NCBI GenBank assembly: GCA_947568835.1
Contig: OX387603.1
Location: 26,994,651 to 27,058,650 of the forward strand
Direction: 5' to 3'
DNA from: Protonemura montana
Lineage: Eukaryota; Arthropoda; Insecta; Plecoptera; Nemouridae
Length of the DNA stretch: 64,000 nt
Shown here one piece after another: positions 23,076 to 34,215 of this stretch. Below the pieces are notes generated by a model. The model did not search any database. It was not told where the DNA came from and saw nothing but the letters and a program-made list of their open reading frames with translations. A program made the translations under genes and the position numbers. Each line of letters opens with the position of its first letter. Position 1 is the first letter of the stretch.

Positions 23076-24173
23076 CTAGCAGAACCCGATGCCTAACGGC
23101 ACCTTAAGATTTTGAGGGATTGTGCATTTTGGTTTTAATGTAAAGCCTCTAATGGGACCACAACCAAAAGTACCCCCATTTATTTTATTTGAAATTTGCC
23201 GCTTATTTCACTCGGGGTCACTGCATTGTGGAAACTCTGTGAATTCCAAAGTGACCCCGATGACAATTTCGAAAACAAACGAAGTTGGCTGTCAAAAGAT
23301 TTCCGTGCATGATTTCTTGAAATATTTTCTTAGAAAGTAAAAGTTGTGAAATACCTTTTACATCTCCACCAGATCTTACTAAAAACGTGTTTAAAGAACG
23401 GATATGCATTTAAAATTGACAAAATGTAAGTTTTTTCAGTAATTAAGTTGTTTGACATTGTTTGAGAACTGTCAAAACCTTCCCTTGCCAGCCAGTTTTA
23501 AATAAAATTCATAACGAAAATCCCATCAAATCACCGTATAAATGTCGCGTTGGGTCGTGCTCTGAAGTCATGTACAATTTAAAATTATTCCCAGCAATGT
23601 TTGACCGGTTTCTTAAAAGTATTTGACGTTTTAATCCCGTTTGACGTTTTAATATCCTGAATGCACTGCCGCAAAGATAAGTTTAAGAATTCGTTCACCC
23701 TGCAGTGGTCAAAAAACCAAACAAATGAATGCATATGTCACTCTTTTTGCAAAATTATTTCTATTTCACTTAAAACGAACGTAAATAACAGCGTTTGTGC
23801 TCAATTTCTTCAATAAATTTCATAGGCATGCATGAAGAGTATTACCGAGCTGCTGCGGGTGAGTAATAGGCAAGTTTTGAATCAAATAAAAATCGAACTG
23901 TGAGACATGGCTCCAATTTTCCTAGGCAGGAAATTTCAAACATAATTATCAATATTTCACCAAAAAAACGCTTTCAAATCACCCTCAAAGTGTCACAATA
24001 GGATAGAGATTTTAATTTTGAACAATTATAACCCAATTGCACACGTTTTTAACCAAATTTCGCAATTTAAATCAACATGTACAGAAAAATGTTACCCCAG
24101 CTGGTCAGCTGGTCAGCTGGTCAGATACAAACTAAAAAGTTGAACATCGCAGATTTAAGGCTTTTATATAAGG
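23076..24173 (+). repeat. TTAA-delimited array, unit 1 (1,098 bp)
   Basis: Begins ctagcagaacccgatgccta and ends near 'ggcttttatataagg' before the next TTAA. It is longer than units 2 and 3 because of diverged internal sequence (about 23340-23650). The unit contains a short-motif patch 'cagctggtcagctggtcag'. The 72-87-residue open frames in each unit are conserved only as part of the repeat and match nothing I recognise. Confidence 0.85.
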
Positions 24174-24177
24174 TTAA

Positions 24178-25103
24178 CTAGCAGAACCCGATGCCTAACG
24201 GCACCTTAAGATTTTGAGGGATTGTGCATTTTGGTTTTAATGTAAAGCCTCTAATGGGACCACAACCAAAAGTACCCCCATTTATTTTATTTGAAATTTG
24301 CCGCTTATTTCACTCGGGGTCACTGCATTGTGGAAACTCTGTGAATTCCAAAGTGACCACGATGACAATTTCGAAAACAAACGAAGTTGGCTGTCAAAAG
24401 ATTTCCGTGTATGATTTCTTGAAATATTTTTTAGAGAGTGAAACTTGTGAAATACCTTTTAGAATCTGGGCTTACCAATCTTGCTAGCCAAGACACCAAC
24501 AATATTTCAGTTCTGTCATTTATTTCCCTTCAGTTCCAGAGATTTTGAAAAGAATTTGACATTGACGTTGACATTGACATTGACGTTTGAATATCCTGAA
24601 TGCACTGCCGCAAAGATAAGTTTAAGAATTCGTTCACCCTGCAGTGGTCAAAAAACCAAACAAATGAATGCATCTGTCAAACTTTTTGCAAAATTATTTC
24701 TATTTCACTTAAAACGAACGTTAATAACAGCGTTTGTGCTCAATTTCTTCAATAACTTTCATAGGCATGCATAAACAGTATTACCAAACTGCTGCAGGTC
24801 ATTTAAAGGCAAGTTTTGAATGAAATAAAAATCGAACTGTGAGACATGGCTCCAATTTTCCTAGGCAGGAAATTTCAAACATAATTATCAATATTTCACC
24901 AAAAAAACGCTTTCAAATCACCCTCAAAGTGTCACAATAGGATAGAGATTTTAATTTTGAACAATTATAACCCAATTGCACACGTTTTTAACCAAATTTC
25001 GCAATTTAAATCAACATGTACAGAAAAATGTTACCCCAGCTGGTCGGTCGCCAGATACAAACTAAAAAGTTGAACATCGCAGATTTAAGGCTTTTATATA
25101 AGG
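24178..25103 (+). repeat. TTAA-delimited array, unit 2 (926 bp)
   Basis: Same start and end strings as unit 1, bounded by TTAA at 24174-24177 and 25104-25107. It contains a hexamer patch of TTGACA/TTGACG repeats near 24557-24590. It is nearly identical to unit 3, indicating recent amplification or homogenisation. Confidence 0.9.
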
Positions 25104-25107
25104 TTAA

Positions 25108-26033
25108 CTAGCAGAACCCGATGCCTAACGGCACCTTAAGATTTTGAGGGATTGTGCATTTTGGTTTTAATGTAAAGCCTCTAATGGGACCACAACCAAA
25201 AGTACCCCCATTTATTTTATTTGAAATTTGCCGCTTATTTCACTTGGGGTCACTGCATTGTGGAAACTCTGTGAATTCCAAAGTGACCACGATGACAATT
25301 TCGAAAACAAACGAAGTTGGCTGTCAAAAGATTTCCGTGTATGATTTCTTGAAATATTTTTTAGAGAGTGAAACTTGTGAAATACCTTTTAGAATCTGGG
25401 CTTACCAATCTTGCTAGCCAAGACACCAACAATATATCAGTTTTGTCATTTATTTCCCTTCAGTTTTAGAGATATTGAAAAGAATTTGACATTGACGTTG
25501 ACATTGACATTGACGTTTTAATATCCTGAATGCACTGCCACAAAGATAAGTTTAAGAATTCGTTCACCCTGCAGTGGTCAAAAAACCAAACAAATGAATG
25601 CATCTGTCACTCTTTTTGCAAAATCATTTCTATTTCACGTAAAACGAACTTAATTAACAGCGTTTGGGCTCAATTTCTTCAATAACTTTCATAGGCATGC
25701 ATGAAGAGTATTACCGAGCTGCTGCGGGTGAGTAATAGGCAAGTTTTGAATCAAATAAAAATCGAACTGTGAGACATGGCTCCAATTTTCCTAGGCTGGA
25801 AATTTCAAACATAATTAGCAATATTTCACCAAAAAAACGCTTTCAAATCACCCTCAAAGTGTCACAATAGTGTGAAGATTTTAATTTTGAACAATTATAA
25901 CCCAATTGCACACGTTTTTAACCAAATTTCGCAATTTAAATCAACATGTACAGAAAAATGTTACCCCAGCTGGTCGGTCGCCAGATACAAACTAAAAAGT
26001 TGAACATCGCAATTTTAAAGCTTTTATATAAGG
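25108..26033 (+). repeat. TTAA-delimited array, unit 3 (926 bp)
   Basis: Exactly the same length as unit 2, with scattered substitutions, bounded by TTAA at 25104-25107 and 26034-26037. No terminal inverted repeats are visible between the unit's start (CTAGCAGAACCC) and the reverse complement of its end (CCTTATATAAAA), unlike piggyBac-type elements that share the TTAA target. Confidence 0.9.
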
Positions 26034-26037
26034 TTAA

Positions 26038-28878
26038 CTAGCAGAACCCGATGCCTAACGGCACCTTAAGATTTTGAGGGAGTGGGCATTTTGATTTATA
26101 TTTTACTTGACTTGAAGCATATTTTAAAAAGTTTTCGAAATTTGTCAGATGCCGTTCCAAAAGTTTTAAATAGGGCCACAACCTAAAGTGCCAAACAACA
26201 CCTAACAATATTGTTAAATACCATACAATTCCATAAAATACCATAGAATACCATAGAACTCCATAGAATACCATAGAATACCATATAACTCAATAGAATT
26301 TCATAGAATATCATAGAACTCCAAAGAATACCATAGAATACCAAACAATATCATAGAATACCAAAGAACTCCATAGAATACCATAGAATACCATAGAATA
26401 CCATAGAATACTAAATAATATCATCGACTACCATAGAACTCCATAGAATACCAAAGAATACCAAACAAAATCATAGAATACCAAAGAACTCCAAAGAATA
26501 CCATAGAACTCCATAGAATACCATACAATATCATAGAATACAAAAAAAATATCATAGAATACCCTAGAACTCACTAGAATATCATAAAATACCGAACAAT
26601 GTCATAGAATACCATAGAATACCATAGAATACCATATAATATCATAGAATACCAAAAAATATAATAGAGTACCATAGAACTCAATAGAATACCATAGAAT
26701 ACCATAGAATACCAAACAATATCATAGAATACCATAGATCACCAAACAATACCATAGAATACCATAAAATACCAAACAATATCATAGAATACCATAGAAC
26801 TCAATAGAATATCATAAAATACCAAACAATGCCATAGAATACCATAGAATACCATAGAATACCATAGAATACCATAGAATACCATACAATACCATACATT
26901 ACCATACAATATCATAGAATACCAAAAAATATAATAGAGTACCATAGAACTCCATAGAATACCATAGTACACGATAGAATACCATAGAATACCATAGAAT
27001 ACCATAGAATATCAAACAATATCATAGAATACCATAGAATACCATAAAATACAATAGAACTCCATAGAATACCATAGAATACCATAGAATACCATAGAAT
27101 ACCATACAATATCATAGAATACCAAAAAATATCATAGAATACCATAGAACTCCATAGAATACCATAGAATACCATGGAACTCCATAGAATACCATAGAAT
27201 ACCATACAATATCATAGAATACCAAACAATATCATAGAATACCATAGAACTCCATAGAATACCATAGAATACCATAGAATACCATAGAATACCATAGAAT
27301 ACCATAGAATACCATAAAATACCATAGAATACCATAGAATACCAAACTATATCATAGAATACCATAGAACTCCATAGAATACCATAGAATACCTTGGAAT
27401 ACCATAGTTTACCATAGAATACCATAGAATACTATAGAATACCATAGAATACCATAGAATACCATAGAATATCATAGAATACCATAGAATACCATAGAAT
27501 ACCATAGAACTCCATAGAATACCATAGAATACCATAGAATAACATAGACTACCATGTAACACCATAAAGTACTATACAATATTAAACACTTCCATAGAAA
27601 ACCGTATTAAACTTAGATTGCTTATTTGGATTAGATTTGATAAAACTGCACTCCGTCATTAATGACGTTTTGAATTTAAATACCTGTTGAATAATCACGG
27701 CATCCTCGAAAATAAAATAAGTATCCACGGCGTCCTGATTCGATGAAAGATATCTGTCAAATGTTTATCTTTGATCTGTCAATGTCACTTTAAATCTAGT
27801 TTTGGCAAAATTATCAATAAAAAACTAATCAAGTGTGTTTTGTTTGTTTAAAAACCCTATTTAATGTGTAAAAGACCTGCAAAGAAAGTTAGGATTGTTA
27901 TTGATTTACATATTTGTCACAAATATCATTGATGGCTTGGAATCAACTGTGTGATCTTGTCTAGGCTGGGGATGGAGAAAAATCGTCGTATTTTAAGAAA
28001 TTTCTTGTCTTTCGTATACTATTTACAATAAATATCTTTAAATATGTTTACAAAAGATTCCAATAGTTGTGTTAATAGATTGTTTAACTTTCCAAACCTT
28101 TTTGACGTGTAAATAACCTCCACAAGAATGCCACGGGCTTGTCAAGTGGCTATTTTTCATCTTGCTAGCCAAGACACCAACAATATTTTTGATACTTTAC
28201 TATAATAATGCTCTTTAAAATCACCGTGAAAAAGACGTAGTTGGATTAAATCCTGAATAAAGAACCAAAATAAGCCAATTTCACACGTTTTTCCTTCAGT
28301 TCTAGAGATTTTGAAAAGAATTTGACATTGACGTTGACATTGACATTGACGTTTGAATATCCTGAATGCACTGCCGCAAAGATAAGTTTAAGAATTCGTT
28401 CACCCTGCAGTGGTCAAAAAACCAAACAAATGAATGCATCTGTCAAACTTTTTGCAAAATTATTTCTATTTCACTTAAAACGAACGTAAATAACAGCGTT
28501 TGTGCTCAATTTCTTCAATAACTTTCATAGGCATGCATAAACAGTATTACCAAACTGCTGCGGGTGAGTAAAAGGCAAGTTTTGAATGAAATAAAAATCG
28601 AACTGTGAGACATGGCTCCAATTTTCCTAGGCAGGAAATTTCAAACACAATTATCAATATTTCACCAAAAAAACGCTTTCAAATCACCCTCAAAGTGTCA
28701 CAATAGGATAGAGATTTTAATTTTGAACAATTATAACCCAATTGCACACGTTTTTAACCAAATTTCGCAATTTAAATCAACATGTACAGAAAAATGTTAC
28801 CCCAGCTGGTCAGCTGGTCAGCTGGTCAGATACAAACTAAAAAGTTGAACATCGCCATTTTAAGGCTTTTATATAAGG
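26038..28878 (+). repeat. TTAA-delimited array, unit 4, enlarged to 2,841 bp
   Basis: Starts with the unit's first 60 or so bases and ends with its normal 3' part (resuming about 28158 at 'cttgctagccaagacaccaa'). The centre is replaced by a 1.4-kb minisatellite and about 550 bp of AT-rich sequence found in no other unit. TTAA flanks it at 26034-26037 and 28879-28882. Confidence 0.85.
26218..27600. repeat. 10-bp minisatellite (CCATAGAATA)n, about 1.4 kb
   Basis: Roughly 135 degenerate copies of a decamer around ccatagaata with variants such as ccatagaact and ccaaacaata. The minus strand reads as endless MVFYGILWYS-type peptides; these are an artefact of the repeat, not genes. Higher-order repetition of variant blocks is visible. 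Confidence 0.95.
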
Positions 28879-29019
28879 TTAATAAATAGAAATACATTGC
28901 CGTCATTGCCGTCATTTCACTTCACATTGTCATGGACCAACTAGCAAAACATGACCACAAAACATGCAAACACCCGTGCGTAATGTGCGTCTTATGGGGA
29001 GTAATTCTGGATTATAATT

Positions 29020-29448
29020 GTTTAAGATTGATTTGTAGTGTTTAACGACGCACTGCTTTGACATCTGGCCCTGCGGCACTGGTCTAATGGCGTCGGTGAA
29101 TGAGTGGATGATGATGAGGATGATGATGAATCTAACATAGCCTAGAAGGGAGGAGGGGAAACTCGGTGCCGGCACGTAGCCTACTTCTGTTGAAGAGCAA
29201 GGGGACCACTGGCTTAACGGCCCTTCCGAAGGACGGTACAACTCGAACAGCAGGATTCCTCCACAAATCCATGCTGTCGAGAGGTTGATAAGCAAGGCGA
29301 GTGAATTTGCTGTACTAACTTTCATCCCTCCAACCTCTCTCCCGAACAGAACTGGTCATGTGTATGACGGTCACCCATCCACTACCTGACCCAGCGCAGT
29401 GTTGCTTAACTTCGGTGATCTCACGGGAACCGGTGTTTCCAACACAAC
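29020..29448 (-). mobile_element. 5S rRNA-derived SINE, full-length-like copy
   Basis: The head (about 29441-29368, minus) reads as 5S rRNA: atcaccgaagttaagcaac and gtggatgggtgaccg include the 5S internal promoter A box and C box. The body that follows (gaaagttagtacagcaaat onward, to the 'cgttaaacactacaaatc' end) is shared with the plus copy at 56410-56830. This is the SINE3-type design (5S head, pol III transcription). The 131-residue open frame within it is not considered a gene. Confidence 0.85.
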
Positions 29449-30012
29449 AAACTGTTCATAATAATTGTTTAGAATAATTGGTCGAAATGTGTGTGTGTGT
29501 GTTTTTTTTAATATCTTCTTCATCTGTTTCAGCAATTGTCCTAAGGAAAGCACAAAATTGCCAATGTTTATAATTGTATATTCAATTTTTTCAACTGTTA
29601 CAATGAAATAAAATAACAATATAATAAAACAATACAAGACGTCTGGCCTACGTAAGTGGGCGTCAAAAAAAACACACGAATGTAATAGACGGCGACGGCG
29701 ACGGGCGGGCGACGACGCCGGTTTGGGGCAGAATAGTATTGCGGTGAGTCGACGTCCGTCTTGTGCCTGTTCGTACACCCACGAGTTAGCCTCCGGCCTG
29801 GAAGCGTCGGCATACGTCGTCCAAAGACGTCGGCGTGCGACTCGCGCGCGTGGCCGCACGGTCTCGGACAGTTGAGATTGCTCTCGCATGTATGACGTAG
29901 AGAATGCTCTCCCACTGAGCCGGTGTGGACACCTCTCTTTCCACTCTCCGGATGTCGACCCGAATCTTCGTTCTTTGCTCTTCGCTCCGTCCACTTTCGG
30001 ACTACCATCCAA
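29449..30012. other. Intergenic with a GC-rich, CpG-rich island
   Basis: From about 29640 to 30010 the sequence becomes markedly GC- and CpG-rich, with runs such as gacggcgacggcgacgggcg. A 213-residue minus-strand frame crosses it and runs into the 5S-SINE. It lacks recognisable domains and is probably by chance. A related (cgtcgc)-rich patch lies at 33285-33360. Confidence 0.4.
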
Positions 30013-31214
30013 AGGGATGGTAACCCTTTAAAATTTAATTTTTATCATTGATTTGGATGATTTAATAATGGGATTTGGACTATAAAAAAAAAAACTCTTG
30101 TGTCAACGGCCGTCAGTGCAGAAATTGCCAAAGTCGAACTAACCAAACGAACTCCCACAAGAAATAACTAGTAGAGCTTTTTCGATCCCTAGCACCTGGA
30201 CAAACCTCTCATCAGATAAAATTCAAATAATTTGAGCATAGTCCTCCATCCTTCCTCTGTGTGGAAATAATTTGGCTGCATGATACAATTATTCCGTTAG
30301 CCACGGTAAGTAAATTACCGCAGGTATGTAATTAGCATGTTGCATATTTTCGTGTATTACCGCTCTTGACACGCCGCGGGTGAACCGCAGGGGGATGTGC
30401 GCGCCCGTTGCCGGTCAATGGGGCGTTATCGTCAATGTTATCTTTACAACGAAATGACAACAGGCAAAAGATAAAAGATGTGATGTCAAGTTCGCTGGAC
30501 CTCTTGAAATCAGAATTATTTATGATTTTATTTGTTTATGATACATATTTCCGTGGCTGTTGAAAATACTGTTACATCGATTCGTGGTGGGTGTTTCCAT
30601 GGTCAGAATTAATAGCACTAAAGAAGCAGGTAGATGTATCATTGGTGCCGAACATCTGCGAAAGAGTGACAGGCTTCGAGGCGTGGGAAAGACCAAAGAT
30701 TGTTGGACCAACTGGCCGAACGATGCCGCCAAAAGACTTCAGGAAGCAGGTATTTTAAAGATAAGATGACAATGACTGTACCTTCCCCTAAAGAGCTCTC
30801 TTAGAGCTAGTGAATAGATAACAATCTCAGAAATATTCTCGACTGTGAAAAAATCTCGATTGTGAGGAAAATTAGATACCATGCCATTACTATTTTTTTT
30901 AATCAATGAAACCGTTCAATCCGTTCTGAAAGCAATGAATTATTTCAACCAATTAAAAACTGAAACTGGGATGTTTCTCGGAACATTGGCTAAAAACCCT
31001 GCTGAAAAATCTTACACAGAAGAAACATGCTTGTAAACGTACAAGCTAACTCTGCGATTATGGGAGTGTAATTCTTTGGCAATCACAGAGGGCCCAGCAC
31101 CAATGTTTGATAAAGCTCTCATCCACGTAGAGAAAAGCACACAAGACATTATTGAGAACAAGACCTTCCGTGATATTTGCTATAGTTGCATAATAACGCA
31201 GTTGATTGATTCAA
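30013..31214. other. Intergenic, nothing recognised
   Basis: A 69-residue plus frame (30560-30769) containing RLRGVGKTKDCWTNWPND ends at a possible splice donor (agcaggtatttt), but I do not recognise it and see no partner exon. Confidence 0.3.
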
Positions 31215-31330
31215 CGTGTTCAACGACGCACTATTTTGCCAACAGCTTTCGTTGTCAGCGGTCTAAACAAGTCGGTAAATCAGTGGATGATGATGATGAT
31301 AAGGATTCTGACGAACCTAACATTTTTAGT
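31215..31330 (-). mobile_element. Decayed 5S-SINE 3' fragment
   Basis: 'gttcaacgacgcactattttg', 'ggtctaaacaagtcggtaaa' and the 'gtggatgatgatgat' stretch align with the minus-strand view of the SINE body at 29040-29130. Older and more diverged than the other copies. Confidence 0.5.
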
Positions 31331-31599
31331 GCATATTGTAACTTAGGATTGAAAAGGTCGTGCATTGCTGAATACAATGCAAAATTCCTGTGGAGTTTAA
31401 GACAATTTCGTGCAAACCTCGGATTTAAATTAAATATAATTAAACTTTTCCAATAATGTGCATCTTGTGGTACAAAATGTACGACTCTGTGAGAAAATAA
31501 TAAAATGTAAAGATTAAATATCAGTTAAAAACTTAAAAGGCCAAAATTCGGTCCCACAAATTGCCACACACTAAACTAAACTTAGCATGCGTATTTATC

Positions 31600-32625
31600 G
31601 GTATACGGACACTTAGGCGAGAGACGTTAAGGCGACAGACACATAGGCGACGGACACATAGGCGACGGAAATTTTTTTTTAAATGTTAGAGATACAGTAG
31701 AAAGATACAGGGCATCCTTAATGAAAAGCTCTTACTCAATAATATGTTTTATATTTTTAATGAAGTATCATCTTCGTCACATTTTGTACACTTTTAGCCT
31801 ACACCTATGCCTAATGTTATAGGCGACACCTATACCGATTACTGATGGCTTGTCCTTGGTATTCTTCCCCGCACTTTTCACCGTATTCACTGATTTGGCA
31901 CACGATATGGCAGTATGATTAGCACAGTGGTTGTGCTCGTTTGCAACACGAGGATTTGTTTATCCAAGTTATTGTTGAACACTTTTTTTCTTTAGTGTAA
32001 GTACATAAAACCATTGAAACAAATCTTTGACTTCCCTATCGTTGATGATTATCATCTGTGTTTTCATCCCCCACACCTGTGATGATGGAAGTACCAAGCA
32101 GGGGGGGGGGGGGGAGTGTTTGATAAATATGCATGTTGTAAGGGATTAAGAAACACGTGCGTCTTGGGGGTATTCTAGCATTCTAGAATATTGTGCATAT
32201 CAAATAATCTCAGCCTATATGTCATGTAAATTCTAAATTTTCCTGCAAATTTGAAAAACGTGCAATTAAATTGCTTACAATCATATTGAATTGGTTATCA
32301 TAAATATATATCATTTTAACGAAATCTTCATGATAGGCAAGTATATGCTTTCAACATACATCAAAACAGGACACTTTGGCGAAATCGGATGAAAAATGTG
32401 TAAAGTCACAAAAAATGCTGTAAAATAGCGGATTTATATTTTTAGTACATCAATTTTATTTGTTAAGTTATTCTTTATTTTAACGGTTGCCCAAAAGCTA
32501 CATAATTTATAAATTGAACAACTTTTGTCGCCTAAGTGTCCGTTTTTTTTTCGCCTAAGTGTCCACACGTTTTTAAATCCGGAGTTTTTTTCGCCTAACT
32601 GTCCGTCGCCTAAGTGTCAGTGAAT
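31600..32625. mobile_element. TIR element (about 1,026 bp) with 10-bp target duplication
   Basis: Perfect 10-bp direct repeats cgtatttatc flank it (31590-31599 and 32626-32635). Both ends carry inverted arrays of a short motif: gacacttaggcga, gacacataggcgacg on the left and tcgcctaagtgtc, cgcctaactgtcc on the right. The terminal 7-8 bp do not pair well. The interior has no transposase-like frame and contains a 14-G run at 32101. A 10-bp duplication suits Mutator-like elements (usually 9-11 bp) better than hAT (8 bp). It is a non-autonomous DNA element. Confidence 0.8.
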
Positions 32626-32736
32626 CGTATTTATCAGCTAGAATAAAAAACAGATCTATTGCACTACTATAGAGCCTGAATGGAGAATCGCATCCTGTAC
32701 TCACATTAAACTGACATTCAGCTTATCACCGAACGG

Positions 32737-32795
32737 TTTGGCATGTTGGAAACACCGGTCCTCGTGAGAACACCGAAGTTCTCCATTCACAAGTG
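32737..32795 (+). mobile_element. 5S-SINE head fragment
   Basis: 'catgttggaaacaccggtcc' and 'aacaccgaagttctccattc' match the start of the 5S-derived SINE, truncated within the 5S part. Confidence 0.6.
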
Positions 32796-33482
32796 GGTTT
32801 TCGCACCGAGCATGATCTTGCAGATATCAATTATTTCTTGAGCAGACTTCAAAGTCAGAAACACAGAATGCAAGATCTTTCAAGAATTGAAACACAAAAA
32901 AAAATGATTTCAAGAACTTGCTAAGAACTTGACAAGATATCGTCTCCTTGCCAAGATTTTTGAATCTTGCAGCCATGTAAGATCCCACGGGACCGTGTCA
33001 AGGCTTTCAACTTTAATCAATCTCTACACGTGATGTTCACTCTCACGGTGTGACCTGTATTTCCGTTGGAGACAACTGGAATTAATCGCTTTTAAAAATG
33101 CATTTTTTAAACTAAACTGATTGGAAGCAAAATAGCAAACCAAGATCAGTGCTAATCACAGTGCAGAGATCAATCTTAAGGACCTGTTACACCTTTAAAT
33201 TTTAAGTTCATACCCTGTAATAGGGCAGTGTTAAACGTATCCAGGGGAGTGATACGGGACGCGGTGTGCATTTCCTCTTTCCACAAATTCGCCGTCGCCG
33301 TCGCCCGACCACCCGTCGCCGTCGCCCGACCACCTCAAGCCGTCGCCGCCAACGTCGCGGTTAATTTCATGCGTTAATTTTGATGACAGCATCCTGCCCC
33401 AAGCCTCTAGAGGGGTTTCCTCACTAGAGGGGTTTCCTTTTACATCTCAGAATGCCTCGCATGGCATTATTTTGTAGTCGCT
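32796..33482. other. Intergenic with short GC-rich direct repeats
   Basis: Contains cgtcgccgtcgcccgaccac twice near 33295-33335 and 'ctagaggggtttcct' twice near 33405-33440. No gene recognised. Confidence 0.4.
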
Positions 33483-33849
33483 TCATGTTTTGCTACTTGG
33501 TCCATGACAATGTGAAGTGAAATGACGGCAATGACGGCAATGTATTTCTATTTATTAATTATATAAAACGCAGCTACGTAGTTTATGGTGATGATAGCAA
33601 GGTACAAAATACGTGTGCCGACCTCACTCGGCAAGTCGACGAACTTAAACACCTTCAAGATCGCCGACTTACCGATTGAGTCCGGAACGCGTGTTTCCGT
33701 TGTGGGCCGATAGTTCGCAGGCTGACCGGAGGCCGATTATACACGGGCAGGTAAAACTCGGGCTGAAAATACAGCCGACCACAGCCGACGAACAAAACTC
33801 GGGCAGAGAAAACAGGGGACGACTACCTGAGGGCTGAATAAACAGGGGC
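33483..33849 (-). mobile_element. 367-bp dispersed repeat, copy B (uninterrupted, empty TTAA site)
   Basis: Reverse-oriented, full-length counterpart of copy A at 22781-28954. It has a single TTAA at 33555-33558 where copy A carries the 5.8-kb array. Its length equals the two parts of copy A summed (295 + 72 bp). Confidence 0.85.
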
Positions 33850-33929
33850 TGAGAAAGACGTCACCTGCTGAGGGAAGCTAGCCTCAACCCAAGGTTTGCC
33901 TCAACGGTCTTTGGCCTCAACCAAAGACC

Positions 33930-34215
33930 CCTCTCTCTACCTTCGCCTTCAATTGCTCGGAATTGCTTCGCACACTAAGTGAACAAACCGCAGTAAAAAT
34001 AGTGTATACAAAAGCATGAACGCAAATAGGAACATCATTGCATTTATTACAGAAGATAAAGTACGTGAAAAGGTATTGATCCGTGATAGTGCTAATATTT
34101 GGCCCAGCCCTGGACAAAAAAAAGGCTAACATTTACAAAAATTTGGTTTTCATTTATTTGCGCGAAAATGAATGGGGGGGGGGGGGGGGGGGGGGGTACC
34201 TCATTGAAATTTTGA
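33930..34215 (+). mobile_element. 148-bp-family element with a 23-G run
   Basis: Leader (ttgctcggaattgcttcg, aaccgcagtaaaaatagtg) followed by one unit (atttggcccagccctggac, gcgaaaatgaat). At the position where satellite copies have seven G's there are 23 consecutive G's (34174-34196). This is the third dispersed copy of the family. Confidence 0.65.

Larger units (their letters stand above)
22781..28954 (+). mobile_element. 367-bp dispersed repeat, copy A, split by a TTAA-flanked array
   Basis: Segments 22781-23075 and 28883-28954 together give 367 bp that match, in reverse, the uninterrupted 367-bp copy at 33483-33849. The split falls exactly at a TTAA: TTAA is present once in the intact copy and at both edges of the intervening 5.8 kb (23072-23075 and 28879-28882). 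This is a filled-site/empty-site pair. The 367-bp repeat has internally repetitive GC-rich motifs such as 'tgcccgagttttg' and 'agcccgagttttac'. Its own class is unknown. Confidence 0.85.

Noticed and set aside
23122-25417. 72-87-residue frames repeated in the TTAA array
   Set aside because: Part of the repeated unit; no homology, and they do not persist intact in unit 4.
26038-27565. Several long minus-strand frames of MVFYGILWYS-type peptides
   Set aside because: They are the decamer minisatellite read as codons; no domain, start context or splice structure supports a gene.
29368-29441. Functional 5S rRNA gene
   Set aside because: Only the central 5S part is present, linked to a repeated non-5S body, so a SINE head.
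29371-30012. 213-residue minus-strand frame
   Set aside because: Crosses a GC-rich patch and ends inside the 5S-SINE; arginine-rich composition as expected from GC bias, no domain.
31076-31456. 126-residue plus-strand frame with an acidic DDDDDKDSDE stretch
   Set aside because: Its middle is an antisense 5S-SINE remnant (the GAT repeat is part of the SINE), so it is unlikely to be a protein.
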